From: an uncultured Lachnospiraceae bacterium | GTDB taxonomy: Bacteria > Bacillota > Clostridia > Lachnospirales > Lachnospiraceae | DNA length: 32,982 nucleotides | Reading direction: 5' to 3' | Assembly: GCA_946414825.1 (NCBI GenBank) | Contig: CAMKQB010000022.1 | Location: forward strand, 1-32,982 | Part shown: piece after piece, positions 15,571-23,249 of the stretch | How the letters are laid out: the number at the start of each line of letters is the position of its first letter | How positions within the stretch are numbered: position 1 is the stretch's first letter | The notes under the pieces: generated by a model | Told to the model about the DNA's origin: nothing | The model's database searches: none | The model's input: only the letters and a program-made list of their open reading frames with translations | Position numbers and translations under genes: made by a program

Positions 15571-16872
15571 TTGAATAAAAAGCTAAGAAAATTTTATATG
15601 TTCCTGGCCGCAGTTGTCATGGTTGTTCTCAGTGTTTTTATAGGGAATGGAAGAGCAAATGAGGTAAACAAGAGCGAAGCTATTCCTGGAGGAGCCAATG
15701 CAGCGAGCCGCGAGGCGGAAGCAATGGAGCTCACCTCTGAGGATCTTGGGGTTCTGGGGGACTATCTGTATGATGACGCAACAGCGTTGGATGCAACGTC
15801 TACCGATGCTGAGGGACCATCAGATGAGGTTCAGGAAATATTAGATGGCATGACCGTAGAAGAAAAGGTTGCACAGCTCTTTATCATAACTCCTGATGCG
15901 CTTACCGGAAACGAAATGGTAACAATGGCAGGAGATGCGACCAAGGATGCGATTGATGAGATTCCCGTAGGTGGAATCATCTACATGGGGGATAATCTTC
16001 AGACAGAGTATCAGGTCAAGGAAATGCTGGCTAATACAAATTCATATAGCGAAGACAGAATAGGGCTGCCTATGTTCCTCTGCGTAGATGAAGAAGGTGG
16101 AACAGTAGCTCGAATAGCTGGAAGCGGAAGATTTGATGTTACAAATGTTGGTAACATGTCTGATATAGGTGAGACAGGAACTGTTGAGGATGCCAGAGAG
16201 TGCGGCGTTACAATGGGTACCTATCTAAAGGAAATGGGCTTCAATGTGGATTTTGCACCTGTTGCCGATGTTCTTACCAATCCAGAGAACTCAATAGTTA
16301 AATATCGTTCCTTTGGTTCAGATGTTGATAAGGTTTCCGATATGTCGATTGCAGTAGCGGATGGACTTAAGTCCGAGGGAATAGAAGCGACATATAAGCA
16401 TTTTCCAGGGCACGGAGCTACTGCTGGTGATACCCATCTGGGAGCGGCCTTTACAACAAAGACTATTGATGAGCTTAAGTCAGAAGAACTTGTTCCTTTC
16501 CAGAAGGCAATAGATAATGGTGCTAACTTCATGATGGTTTCACATATATCTGCACCAAATATTACAGGTCATGATACACCGGCCTCTCTTTCAGAGGAGA
16601 TAGTTACAAAGCTTCTCAGAGAGGATATGGGATATGATGGAATAGTAATTACAGATGCTATGGAAATGGGAGCTATTTCATCTAAGTATACATCTGATGA
16701 AGCTGCTATTATGGCTATACAGGCGGGAGCTGATATGATACTTACTCCTCAGGATTTCCAGAAGGCATATAAGGGTGTTGTTGATGCGGTTAAGTCAGGT
16801 GAGATATCAGAGGAAAGACTTGATGAGTCAGTAAGTCGTATAGTGAGACTTAAACTGGAAATGGATAACTAA
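15571..16872 (+). CDS. exported glycoside hydrolase family 3, NagZ-like beta-N-acetylglucosaminidase
   Basis: 433 aa, starting at TTG after ACGGAGA. An N-terminal hydrophobic segment (about 7-25) after KKLRK acts as signal peptide or anchor; there is no lipobox Cys. A linker rich in Ala, Asp and Glu (about 28-85) precedes the GH3 barrel. NagZ hallmarks: VDEEGG (172-177), KHFPGHG-x5-DTH (276-289) carrying the catalytic His of the mobile loop, and nucleophile Asp362 in ITDAMEMGA. NagZ-type enzymes remove GlcNAc from peptidoglycan fragments; in Gram-positive bacteria they are often outside the membrane and work in wall turnover. There is no C-terminal GH3 domain. A strong hairpin terminator follows. 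Confidence 0.9.
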   Translation: MNKKLRKFYMFLAAVVMVVLSVFIGNGRANEVNKSEAIPGGANAASREAEAMELTSEDLGVLGDYLYDDATALDATSTDAEGPSDEVQEILDGMTVEEKVAQLFIITPDALTGNEMVTMAGDATKDAIDEIPVGGIIYMGDNLQTEYQVKEMLANTNSYSEDRIGLPMFLCVDEEGGTVARIAGSGRFDVTNVGNMSDIGETGTVEDARECGVTMGTYLKEMGFNVDFAPVADVLTNPENSIVKYRSFGSDVDKVSDMSIAVADGLKSEGIEATYKHFPGHGATAGDTHLGAAFTTKTIDELKSEELVPFQKAIDNGANFMMVSHISAPNITGHDTPASLSEEIVTKLLREDMGYDGIVITDAMEMGAISSKYTSDEAAIMAIQAGADMILTPQDFQKAYKGVVDAVKSGEISEERLDESVSRIVRLKLEMDN

Positions 16873-16894
16873 TTAAATATAAATCATGATAATT

Positions 16895-16943
16895 GGCGTA
16901 TTTCACTTAGGCCGTATGGCTTAGGTGAAATATGCTTCTTTGA
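16895..16943 (+). terminator. terminator after the GH3 gene
   Basis: A 19-bp stem (16895-16913 with 16918-16936, four G-U pairs) with loop GTAT and a T-rich tail TTCTTT. It begins 22 bases after the GH3 stop. The upstream-most in-frame start for the next gene would lie inside its right arm, which argues for the later TTG start there. Confidence 0.7.
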
Positions 16944-16984
16944 TATTAAGGGAGCGAGTGTGCTCCAGGGAAGAGGCGGTAGAA

Positions 16985-18205
16985 TTGAGAAAATTTGAGA
17001 AGTCAGTTAAGTTAAATAATGTATGCTATGACATCAGAGGTCCAGTAATGGATGAGGCCAACAGGATGATAGCAAATGGAGAGCAAATCCTGAAACTGAA
17101 TATTGGAAATCCTGCTCCATTTGGTTTCGAGGCTCCTGATGAACTGGTTAAAATAATGTCTAACAACCTGACTCTTACTGAGGGATATTCAGATTCTAAG
17201 GGGCTGGCAAAGGCAAGACAGGCCATCGTAGAATATGACAAGACTAAGAATATAATCAATGTAACAGAGGATGATGTATATACAGGAAATGGAGTCAGTG
17301 AGCTTATAACTCTGTCCATGCAGGGGCTCCTTGACTATGGCGACGAGATACTTGTGCCTGCTCCTGATTATCCGCTATGGACTGCATCGGTAACACTTGC
17401 GGGTGGTACGGCTGTTCATTATATTTGCGACGAAAGTGCAAACTGGTATCCAGATATAGAGGACATTGCGAAGAAGATTACACCTAGAACAAAAGGTATC
17501 GTAATCATTAATCCAAATAATCCAACGGGTGCGCTATATCCAGAGGATGTTCTAAAGCAGATAGTGAGACTTGCTGAAATGCATGACCTTATAATCTTTG
17601 CTGATGAGATCTATGACCGCCTTGTTATGGATGGGAAAAAACATGTATCTATTGCGAGCCTTGCACCAGAACATCTGTGTATCACATTCAATGGATTGTC
17701 AAAGTCACACCTAATAGCAGGCTACCGCGTTGGCTGGATGTCTATATCCGGCGACAAGAAAAATGCATCTGGATATATAGAAGGAATCAAGCTTCTATCA
17801 TCTATGAGACTATGCTCAAATGTACCGGCTCAGTCACTTATAGCTCCGGCACTTAACATGCTGGGAGAGACTGAAAAACTGGTTCAGCCAGGTGGAAGGG
17901 TGTATGAGCAGAGAGAATGCATAGTTAATCTCTTGAATGATATTCCGGGCATCAGTGTAGTAAAGCCAGAGGCTGCCTTCTACTGCTTCCCTAAAATGGA
18001 TATGAAAAAGTTCAACATTCACGATGATGAAAGATTCGCGCTGGATGTTCTAAGAAAAAAGAAGATTCTGTTTACTCATGGTGGTGGTTTCCATTGGGAA
18101 ACACCGGATCATTTCCGTATAGTATATCTGCCGAATAAGGATGTGCTTACTCAGGCGGCGACTGAGCTGAAGGACTTCCTGGCGGATTATAGACAGCTTG
18201 ACTAA
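16985..18205 (+). CDS. alaA: alanine-type (PLP, class I) aminotransferase, AlaA ortholog
   Basis: The start chosen is TTG at 16985 (406 aa; E. coli AlaA has 405), with AGAGGCGG 6 bases upstream and the same opening as AlaA (EKSVKLNNVCYDIRGPV). Colinear family motifs: LNIGNPAPFGF, GYSDSKGL, GNGVSELI, VPAPDYPLWTA, NPNNPTG (176-182), DEIYD (207-211), PLP-Lys240 in NGLSKSHLIAG, SMRLCSNVPAQ and the terminal PDHFRIVYLP. It transfers the amino group of glutamate to pyruvate, making alanine. It is followed 42 bases later by the cytidylyltransferase gene, possibly in one transcript. Confidence is high for the family and good for alanine specificity. Confidence 0.9.
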   Translation: MRKFEKSVKLNNVCYDIRGPVMDEANRMIANGEQILKLNIGNPAPFGFEAPDELVKIMSNNLTLTEGYSDSKGLAKARQAIVEYDKTKNIINVTEDDVYTGNGVSELITLSMQGLLDYGDEILVPAPDYPLWTASVTLAGGTAVHYICDESANWYPDIEDIAKKITPRTKGIVIINPNNPTGALYPEDVLKQIVRLAEMHDLIIFADEIYDRLVMDGKKHVSIASLAPEHLCITFNGLSKSHLIAGYRVGWMSISGDKKNASGYIEGIKLLSSMRLCSNVPAQSLIAPALNMLGETEKLVQPGGRVYEQRECIVNLLNDIPGISVVKPEAAFYCFPKMDMKKFNIHDDERFALDVLRKKKILFTHGGGFHWETPDHFRIVYLPNKDVLTQAATELKDFLADYRQLD

Positions 18206-18247
18206 GCTTCCGACTGAGGAACGATAAACGAAGAGAAAGGACTAAGT

Positions 18248-18985
18248 ATGGTTACAGCTATGCTTTTTGCCGGCGGAGTAGGAAGCCGGATGAAATCAAC
18301 AGATATGCCTAAGCAATTCCTTAAGGTTGCGGGTAAACCTATAATAATCAGGACTATAGGGCATTTTGAGAAACATCCAGAAGTGGATGATATAGTAGTC
18401 GCCTGTAAAGCAGACTGGATAGATTATCTAAATGACCTGATTAAAGTGTATGGGATAAAAAAGGTTCGGGCGGTTGTGCCTGGCGGGGAGAATGGATATC
18501 ATTCTATTCATAATGGCGTAGTTGAAACGGCAAAGGTCGCTACAAAGCCAGATGATATTATTCTGATTTGCGACGGCGTAAGACCTATGCTTTCAGAAGA
18601 ACTGATATCAAATGCGATTAGATATACAAAAGAATTCGGAACAGCTGTTCCGGTTACTCCAAGTATAGACTCCCTTCTATATAGCGAGGATGGTGAGACC
18701 TGCGGCAAGAGCTATAAGCGTAGCTCAATGTATATAACCCAGGCTCCACAGGGCTATACAATGGAGAAGATACTTTGGGCACATTCTGAGGCGGAAAAGA
18801 GAGGGATAGATAACCCTGTTTCTTCCAGCGAACTCTTTATTGAGCTTGGACATGATGTTCATCTTTTTATTGGTGAGCGAACTAATATAAAGGTCACAAC
18901 TCCAGAGGATATGGATACACTCAGAGCCAGCTTCTTCTATAAGCATTTCAAAAAGTTTGCTGAGGAAGAACTTGAGAAAGAGTAG
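18248..18985 (+). CDS. IspD/TarI-family cytidylyltransferase
   Basis: 245 aa. The nucleotidyltransferase fold opens with AMLFAGGVGSRM (4-15) and PKQF (21-24), continues with DGVRPM (109-114; DAVRP in most relatives), TQAPQGY (164-170) and ends with the VTTPEDM motif. IspD makes CDP-methylerythritol for isoprenoids; TarI makes CDP-ribitol for teichoic acids. The usual GG-x-TR-x-S motif reads GGENGYHS (79-86), with the conserved Arg missing, so neither function is certain. The next gene encodes an SDR enzyme of sugar-nucleotide type, and such pairs in surface polymer loci favour a CDP-alditol role. AGAAAGG precedes the ATG. Confidence 0.8.
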   Translation: MVTAMLFAGGVGSRMKSTDMPKQFLKVAGKPIIIRTIGHFEKHPEVDDIVVACKADWIDYLNDLIKVYGIKKVRAVVPGGENGYHSIHNGVVETAKVATKPDDIILICDGVRPMLSEELISNAIRYTKEFGTAVPVTPSIDSLLYSEDGETCGKSYKRSSMYITQAPQGYTMEKILWAHSEAEKRGIDNPVSSSELFIELGHDVHLFIGERTNIKVTTPEDMDTLRASFFYKHFKKFAEEELEKE

Positions 18986-19024
18986 ATTTCGAACTAATTA
19001 AAAATAAGTTTTGCGGAAGAGAAT

Positions 19025-20104
19025 ATGGATATGGAAATTAGAAGTCGCATCAAGGGACAATTATATAGTGATATCTTAGAGGTTGCCGGAGGCGAGAATG
19101 ATTGGAAAGAGCTGAATGGCAAGAGGATTTTGATTACAGGAGCTGGTGGTTTTATCAGCTTCTATTTGGTTTCTGCATTGATGCTCAGAAATGATCTCTA
19201 TGATTCGGGAATAAAAGTAGTAGGCATGGTCAGAAATATGGATAGGGCACGAGCGAAGTATGGTGAGCTCTGTGATAGAGAGGATCTGGAACTGATAGAG
19301 CAAGATGTGTGCGAACCTTTTAAAATAGATGGCAAGGTGGACTATGTTATCCATGCTGCCAGCCAGGCGTCTGCATGGCATTTTGAAAATGATCCAGTGG
19401 GAACAATTAATGCGAATTTGATCGGAACCATGAATTCCCTGGAATTCGCCAGAAAACAGGGGAGAGAATGTACGACTCTGATTGTATCCAGCCTTAAAAC
19501 CTACGGCACGGTTAGGGATGGCTCGAAGGAACTGTTGGAAGAAAGTCATGGATATATAGATATCGATTCTTATAAGAACTGCTATGCGGTTGGAAAGTGT
19601 GCTGCAGAAACACTCGCGGCAAGCTATGCAAAGCAGTATGAAATGAATATTAAGATAGTTAGACCTAGTTATATATATGGAGCGGCATCCCTAGATGATG
19701 ATAGAGTGTGGGCCCAGTTTATTGCGAATGTTGTAAGAGGGAAAAATATACTTCTCAAGAGTAGCGGCGCTCCGTTTAGATCCTTCTGCTATGTAACAGA
19801 TACAGCAAGAGCTATGCTCCTGGTTATGCTAAAAGGAGAAAATGTGCAGCCGTACAACATTTCCACCAAACTCGGAAATGTAACTATCAGGGGCTTCGCT
19901 AAGAAGGCGGTAGAAGCCTTTCCTGAGAAGGGGCTGAGTTTATCCTTTGCAAATCCAGAGGATGAGGCGGAACCTGTTATAGATTATAGCAAGCAAACAC
20001 CGGAAATAATGAACAGCGATAGGCTCCATTCCCTAGGCTGGGAGGCGACTGTAGATATCACTGAAGGAATAAAAAGGGCAGTTGCGATTTTAGTGGAAAA
20101 ATGA
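19025..20104 (+). CDS. NAD-dependent epimerase/dehydratase (extended SDR)
   Basis: 359 aa. An extension of about 30 residues precedes the Rossmann motif GAGGFIS (39-45), where the third Gly of GxxGxxG is Ser. Then come HAASQASA (110-117), a catalytic Ser around 155 (VSSLKTYG), YAVGK with Tyr187 and Lys191, and RPSYIYG (213-219). This is the build of nucleotide-sugar 4,6-dehydratases and epimerases. It lies 39 bases after the cytidylyltransferase, in the same direction, so a joint product (a CDP-linked polyol or sugar for a surface polymer) is plausible but unproven. GCGGAAGAG precedes the ATG. Confidence 0.83.
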   Translation: MDMEIRSRIKGQLYSDILEVAGGENDWKELNGKRILITGAGGFISFYLVSALMLRNDLYDSGIKVVGMVRNMDRARAKYGELCDREDLELIEQDVCEPFKIDGKVDYVIHAASQASAWHFENDPVGTINANLIGTMNSLEFARKQGRECTTLIVSSLKTYGTVRDGSKELLEESHGYIDIDSYKNCYAVGKCAAETLAASYAKQYEMNIKIVRPSYIYGAASLDDDRVWAQFIANVVRGKNILLKSSGAPFRSFCYVTDTARAMLLVMLKGENVQPYNISTKLGNVTIRGFAKKAVEAFPEKGLSLSFANPEDEAEPVIDYSKQTPEIMNSDRLHSLGWEATVDITEGIKRAVAILVEK

Positions 20105-20173
20105 TAGACTATATCTGTAAAAGTGGGTAACTATGCTTACTCCACGATTATTGATAAAGGACTTAAAATTGCA

Positions 20174-21331
20174 ATGACTAAATTTGTTAAGATAATTATC
20201 GGCCTGGCGGCCGCATTTCTGCTGTTTTTGATTGTTTCGGACTATATCAGAGATTATAAGAACGATTACAACGAGGAACTGACAAGTACGGCATCTCATG
20301 ACGGCGAAGAGGTTGAGGTTGTTATTCCGAAGAATGCTTCGGCAAAGGAGATAGCAGAGGTACTGCATAAAGCCGGACTCATAAAGTATGAGAGGGCTTT
20401 CGTAAAAAGACTTCAGGACTCTGAATATAGAGGAAAGCTTCAGAGCGGAACCTTCAAGCTTCACAAGGGTATGAATACTCTTGAAATGATGGAGATAATG
20501 GCTAAGGAGGATGAGGATTCCAAGATAGTCAAGCAGCTGGTTATACCAGAGGGCTTCACAGTTGATATGATAGCGGCCAAATGTCAGGAAGAAGGAATAT
20601 GTTCTACAACGGATTTTGTAAATGCCGTCAAATCAGTTACAGCGACTGACTTCGAATATCTGAATGACGTTCCATCAGGCGTGAATGTTAGATATAAGCT
20701 GGAGGGATATCTCTTCCCTGCGACATATGATATTACAAAGAATACAACGGCAGCTGATCTTGTAAGCATGATGCTGAATGCATTTGAGGCTTATTACACT
20801 GCCGAGATGAAAGCCAGAGCGCTTGAAAGAAATATGACTTCCTACGATGTGCTCACAATCGCTTCGATGATAGAACGTGAGGCTAAGCTGGACGATGAGA
20901 GGCCAAAGATAGCTTCGGTTATCTATAACAGACTTGATAAGGATATGTTACTTCAGGTAGATTCGACAGTTCTATATCCACTAACAGATGGTAGATATGA
21001 TGTTGAAGAAATGACGGTAGATGATCTGTCGCTGGATTCGCCATATAATACTTATGTATATAAAGGAAAGCCTGTAGGACCTATATGTAACCCGGGTCTT
21101 GCATGTATTAACGCGGCGCTGAATCCTGAGGAGACAAGTTATCTGTATTATCACATCGTAGATGAAGAAAAAGGTGAGCATGTATTCACCGAAACCTACG
21201 AAGAGCACGAAGCCACTATGAATGGTGGAACCGATCTGGATGGCGATGGAATTCCAGATATAGAGCCAGGTCAGCCTTACGAATTAAACAACGTTGAGGA
21301 TGACGTCTGGAGTAACCGTGACGAGGATTAA
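20174..21331 (+). CDS. mltG: endolytic transglycosylase MltG (YceG-like)
   Basis: The start chosen is ATG at 20174 (385 aa), with AAAGGA 12 bases upstream; the in-frame GTG at 20123 lacks a ribosome site. One N-terminal TM helix (about 5-22), a LysM-like segment (about 48-100, VEVVIPKNASAKEIAEVL), then the catalytic domain with LEGYLFPATY, SMIEREA (catalytic Glu234), ERPKIASVIYNRL and LQVDSTVLY. MltG cuts nascent glycan strands at the outer membrane face and sets their length. An acidic C-terminal tail (about 350-385) is extra. It precedes the FHA/kinase operon by 45 bases; co-transcription is possible and would link wall synthesis with the kinase system. Confidence 0.93.
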   Translation: MTKFVKIIIGLAAAFLLFLIVSDYIRDYKNDYNEELTSTASHDGEEVEVVIPKNASAKEIAEVLHKAGLIKYERAFVKRLQDSEYRGKLQSGTFKLHKGMNTLEMMEIMAKEDEDSKIVKQLVIPEGFTVDMIAAKCQEEGICSTTDFVNAVKSVTATDFEYLNDVPSGVNVRYKLEGYLFPATYDITKNTTAADLVSMMLNAFEAYYTAEMKARALERNMTSYDVLTIASMIEREAKLDDERPKIASVIYNRLDKDMLLQVDSTVLYPLTDGRYDVEEMTVDDLSLDSPYNTYVYKGKPVGPICNPGLACINAALNPEETSYLYYHIVDEEKGEHVFTETYEEHEATMNGGTDLDGDGIPDIEPGQPYELNNVEDDVWSNRDED

Positions 21332-21376
21332 TTAACTGACTAAATGTGACTTAAATAGAGGAGGTATAAATATACC

Positions 21377-23170
21377 ATGAGAAGTTTTAGTTTCACTGCT
21401 AAGAATATCGGAGATGAGAGATACCTTACTTATACAATGGGTGAGGGCATGGATGTCGACGAGGATGCGCTCGACTACTGCGAAGAAAATGACATTTCCG
21501 AGATAGTGAAGATCATCTACGAAGAGGATGATGATTTTGATTATCTGACGTACGACGTAACAGGTCTTATGTCGCTGGATGACATTTCCAAGAATTCAAT
21601 GAATGAGGATGCTGTTCTGAAAATACTCAGAAATGTATCACTTGGAATGATAAGTGTAAAGGAGAATGCGCTTCCTTTATCCTATATTATTCTTAATAAG
21701 AACTTTATGTACATAAATCCGGATACATTTGATATCCAGTTCTTGTATCTGCCGGTTGAAGGAGATGCGTCTGTATCGTCTGAATTCAAGAGCTTTGTGA
21801 GACAGTTCATTGCTAATCTTAAGTACAATGTTGATGAGGAGCTCTCTTATGTTGGAAAGCTTCTTACATATATAAATGGAGATGGATTCAATCTTCGTGG
21901 CCTGATAGGACTTACAGAAGCGCTAATGCAGGATTCCGGAATATCCTATGCTGCAGGAGGCGATATATCTACAGATGATGGAGCTGAGATAGTTGATAGC
22001 ATGGATCCAACAGCGGTAGAGGAAGATAAGACAGTATCTGATATCATGAATGACCTGGGTGAGGCGGATGAGAAGCTTCCTGAAATCGGAGATGATGAGG
22101 ATGATTCAGATATCGAGCTTGAGGATGCTAAGACTCCAGAGCCTGAGTATGACGTGGATAAGATGCTGAATGATAAGCTCAAGGAAGAAGCGGCTCGAAT
22201 GGAAGAGGCAAGGCTTGCAAGAGAGAAGCTTGAAATAGAAAGAATGATAGCCGAGAAGGAGGCTAGATTGGAAGCTGAAAGGATTGCGGCTGAGAAGGAA
22301 GCTGAAGAGAGAAGAGCTGCAATTGAAGCTGATGAAGCTGCAAGAGCTGAAGCAGCTAGACTTGAAGAAGAAAGAATAGCGGCTGAGAAGGAAGCTGAAG
22401 AGAAGGCGGCGGCGGAAGCAGAGAGTGAAGCGGCTGAAGAGGCTCAGAAGGAAGAAAATAAAGAGCTCACACCAGAACAGATAGCCGAAGAAGAAGCTAT
22501 AGCCAGAGAGGTTGCTAAGAAAGCAGCCAGAGAAGCGGCTGAAGGAGAGGAAGAAGAGGAAATCCACGAGGATGGAACCGGAATCACAATCACACAGCCA
22601 GTTAGAGTTAGTAGAGCTGCAATGCTGAAGGCGGCAGCTGAACAAGCGGAGAAGGAAGCTGAGGCAGAGGCCGAAAAGGAAGCAGCTGAAGCTGCGAAGG
22701 AAGCAGAAGCTGAGGCCGAGGCAGAAAAGGAAGAGAAGCCTAAGAGAAAGAAGAAAGATAAAGAAGCAACCGAAGATATGGCAGATGCCAAGAAGGATGA
22801 CGGAGCAACGGCACCTCCTAAGAAGCAAGAGGTTGTGGATAATACAATTCTTGGAGCGGCAGGAGCAATCAAGATTAATCCTTATCTGATAAGAGTAAAT
22901 ACAGAAGAGAAGATAATCATCAACAAGCCGGTATTCAAGATTGGTAAAGCAAGTCGAGGCGTTGACTTCCATGTAAGTGGTAACGGCGCAGTAAGTCGTC
23001 AGCATGCAATCATTCTTCACAAGGGCGACTCCTACTACATTAAGGATAACAAATCAACAAATCATACTTATGTAGATGGGGCTGAGGTTCCAGCGGATGA
23101 AGAAGTACTGCTCAAGAATAACAGTACTATCAGTCTTGGCGATGAAGACTTCACATTTAAACTAGGGTAA
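21377..23170 (+). CDS. FHA-domain protein with DUF6382-like N-domain and Glu/Ala-rich helical linker
   Basis: 597 aa, GAGGAGG before the ATG. Residues about 1-185 form a folded domain also found in the next FHA protein (shared pattern LPLSYIILNKNFMYINPDT, then FLYLPVEG), which I believe is DUF6382. Residues about 230-480 are low-complexity Glu/Ala/Lys/Arg (repeats such as ERIAAEKEAEE), probably long helix or coiled coil, with short acidic breaks. The C-terminal FHA domain (about 503-597) has FKIGKASRG, SRQHA (540-544) and STNHTYVDG (560-568); the last has His where most FHA domains have Gly. FHA domains bind phosphothreonine. No signal or TM segment, so cytoplasmic. First gene of the phospho-signalling operon; EEDKTVSDI (215-223) could be a kinase target. 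Confidence 0.85.
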   Translation: MRSFSFTAKNIGDERYLTYTMGEGMDVDEDALDYCEENDISEIVKIIYEEDDDFDYLTYDVTGLMSLDDISKNSMNEDAVLKILRNVSLGMISVKENALPLSYIILNKNFMYINPDTFDIQFLYLPVEGDASVSSEFKSFVRQFIANLKYNVDEELSYVGKLLTYINGDGFNLRGLIGLTEALMQDSGISYAAGGDISTDDGAEIVDSMDPTAVEEDKTVSDIMNDLGEADEKLPEIGDDEDDSDIELEDAKTPEPEYDVDKMLNDKLKEEAARMEEARLAREKLEIERMIAEKEARLEAERIAAEKEAEERRAAIEADEAARAEAARLEEERIAAEKEAEEKAAAEAESEAAEEAQKEENKELTPEQIAEEEAIAREVAKKAAREAAEGEEEEEIHEDGTGITITQPVRVSRAAMLKAAAEQAEKEAEAEAEKEAAEAAKEAEAEAEAEKEEKPKRKKKDKEATEDMADAKKDDGATAPPKKQEVVDNTILGAAGAIKINPYLIRVNTEEKIIINKPVFKIGKASRGVDFHVSGNGAVSRQHAIILHKGDSYYIKDNKSTNHTYVDGAEVPADEEVLLKNNSTISLGDEDFTFKLG

Positions 23171-23182
23171 TTAATAGAGACG

Positions 23183-23208
23183 GTTCAGGGTCAGAAATGG
23201 CTCTGGAC
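23183..23208 (+). other. intercistronic RNA hairpin candidate
   Basis: GTTCAGGG and CTCTGGAC can pair (8 bp, two G-U) around a 10-base loop in the 79-base gap between the two FHA genes, followed by CTCGTGTTTT. It could be a weak terminator or processing site adjusting expression of the downstream genes. Confidence 0.3.
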
Positions 23209-23249
23209 TTCTCGTGTTTTATACAAAAGGTAAATTACGGGGGTTAACA

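Noticed and set aside
16925-16984. Extended N-terminus of the aminotransferase
   Set aside because: It would begin inside the right arm of the GH3 terminator and add residues absent from AlaA; the TTG at 16985 has a good ribosome site.
22106-23020. Long antisense frames opposite the Glu/Ala-rich linker (minus strand, 304 and 142 aa)
   Set aside because: They mirror low-complexity GAA/GCT codons, giving Ser/Leu/Phe/Cys-rich products with no ribosome site or domain; the plus strand has a full FHA protein.
23214-23249. Extended N-terminus of the second FHA protein
   Set aside because: No ribosome site before 23214, while 23250 has CGGGGG at proper spacing and begins where homology to the paralogue begins.
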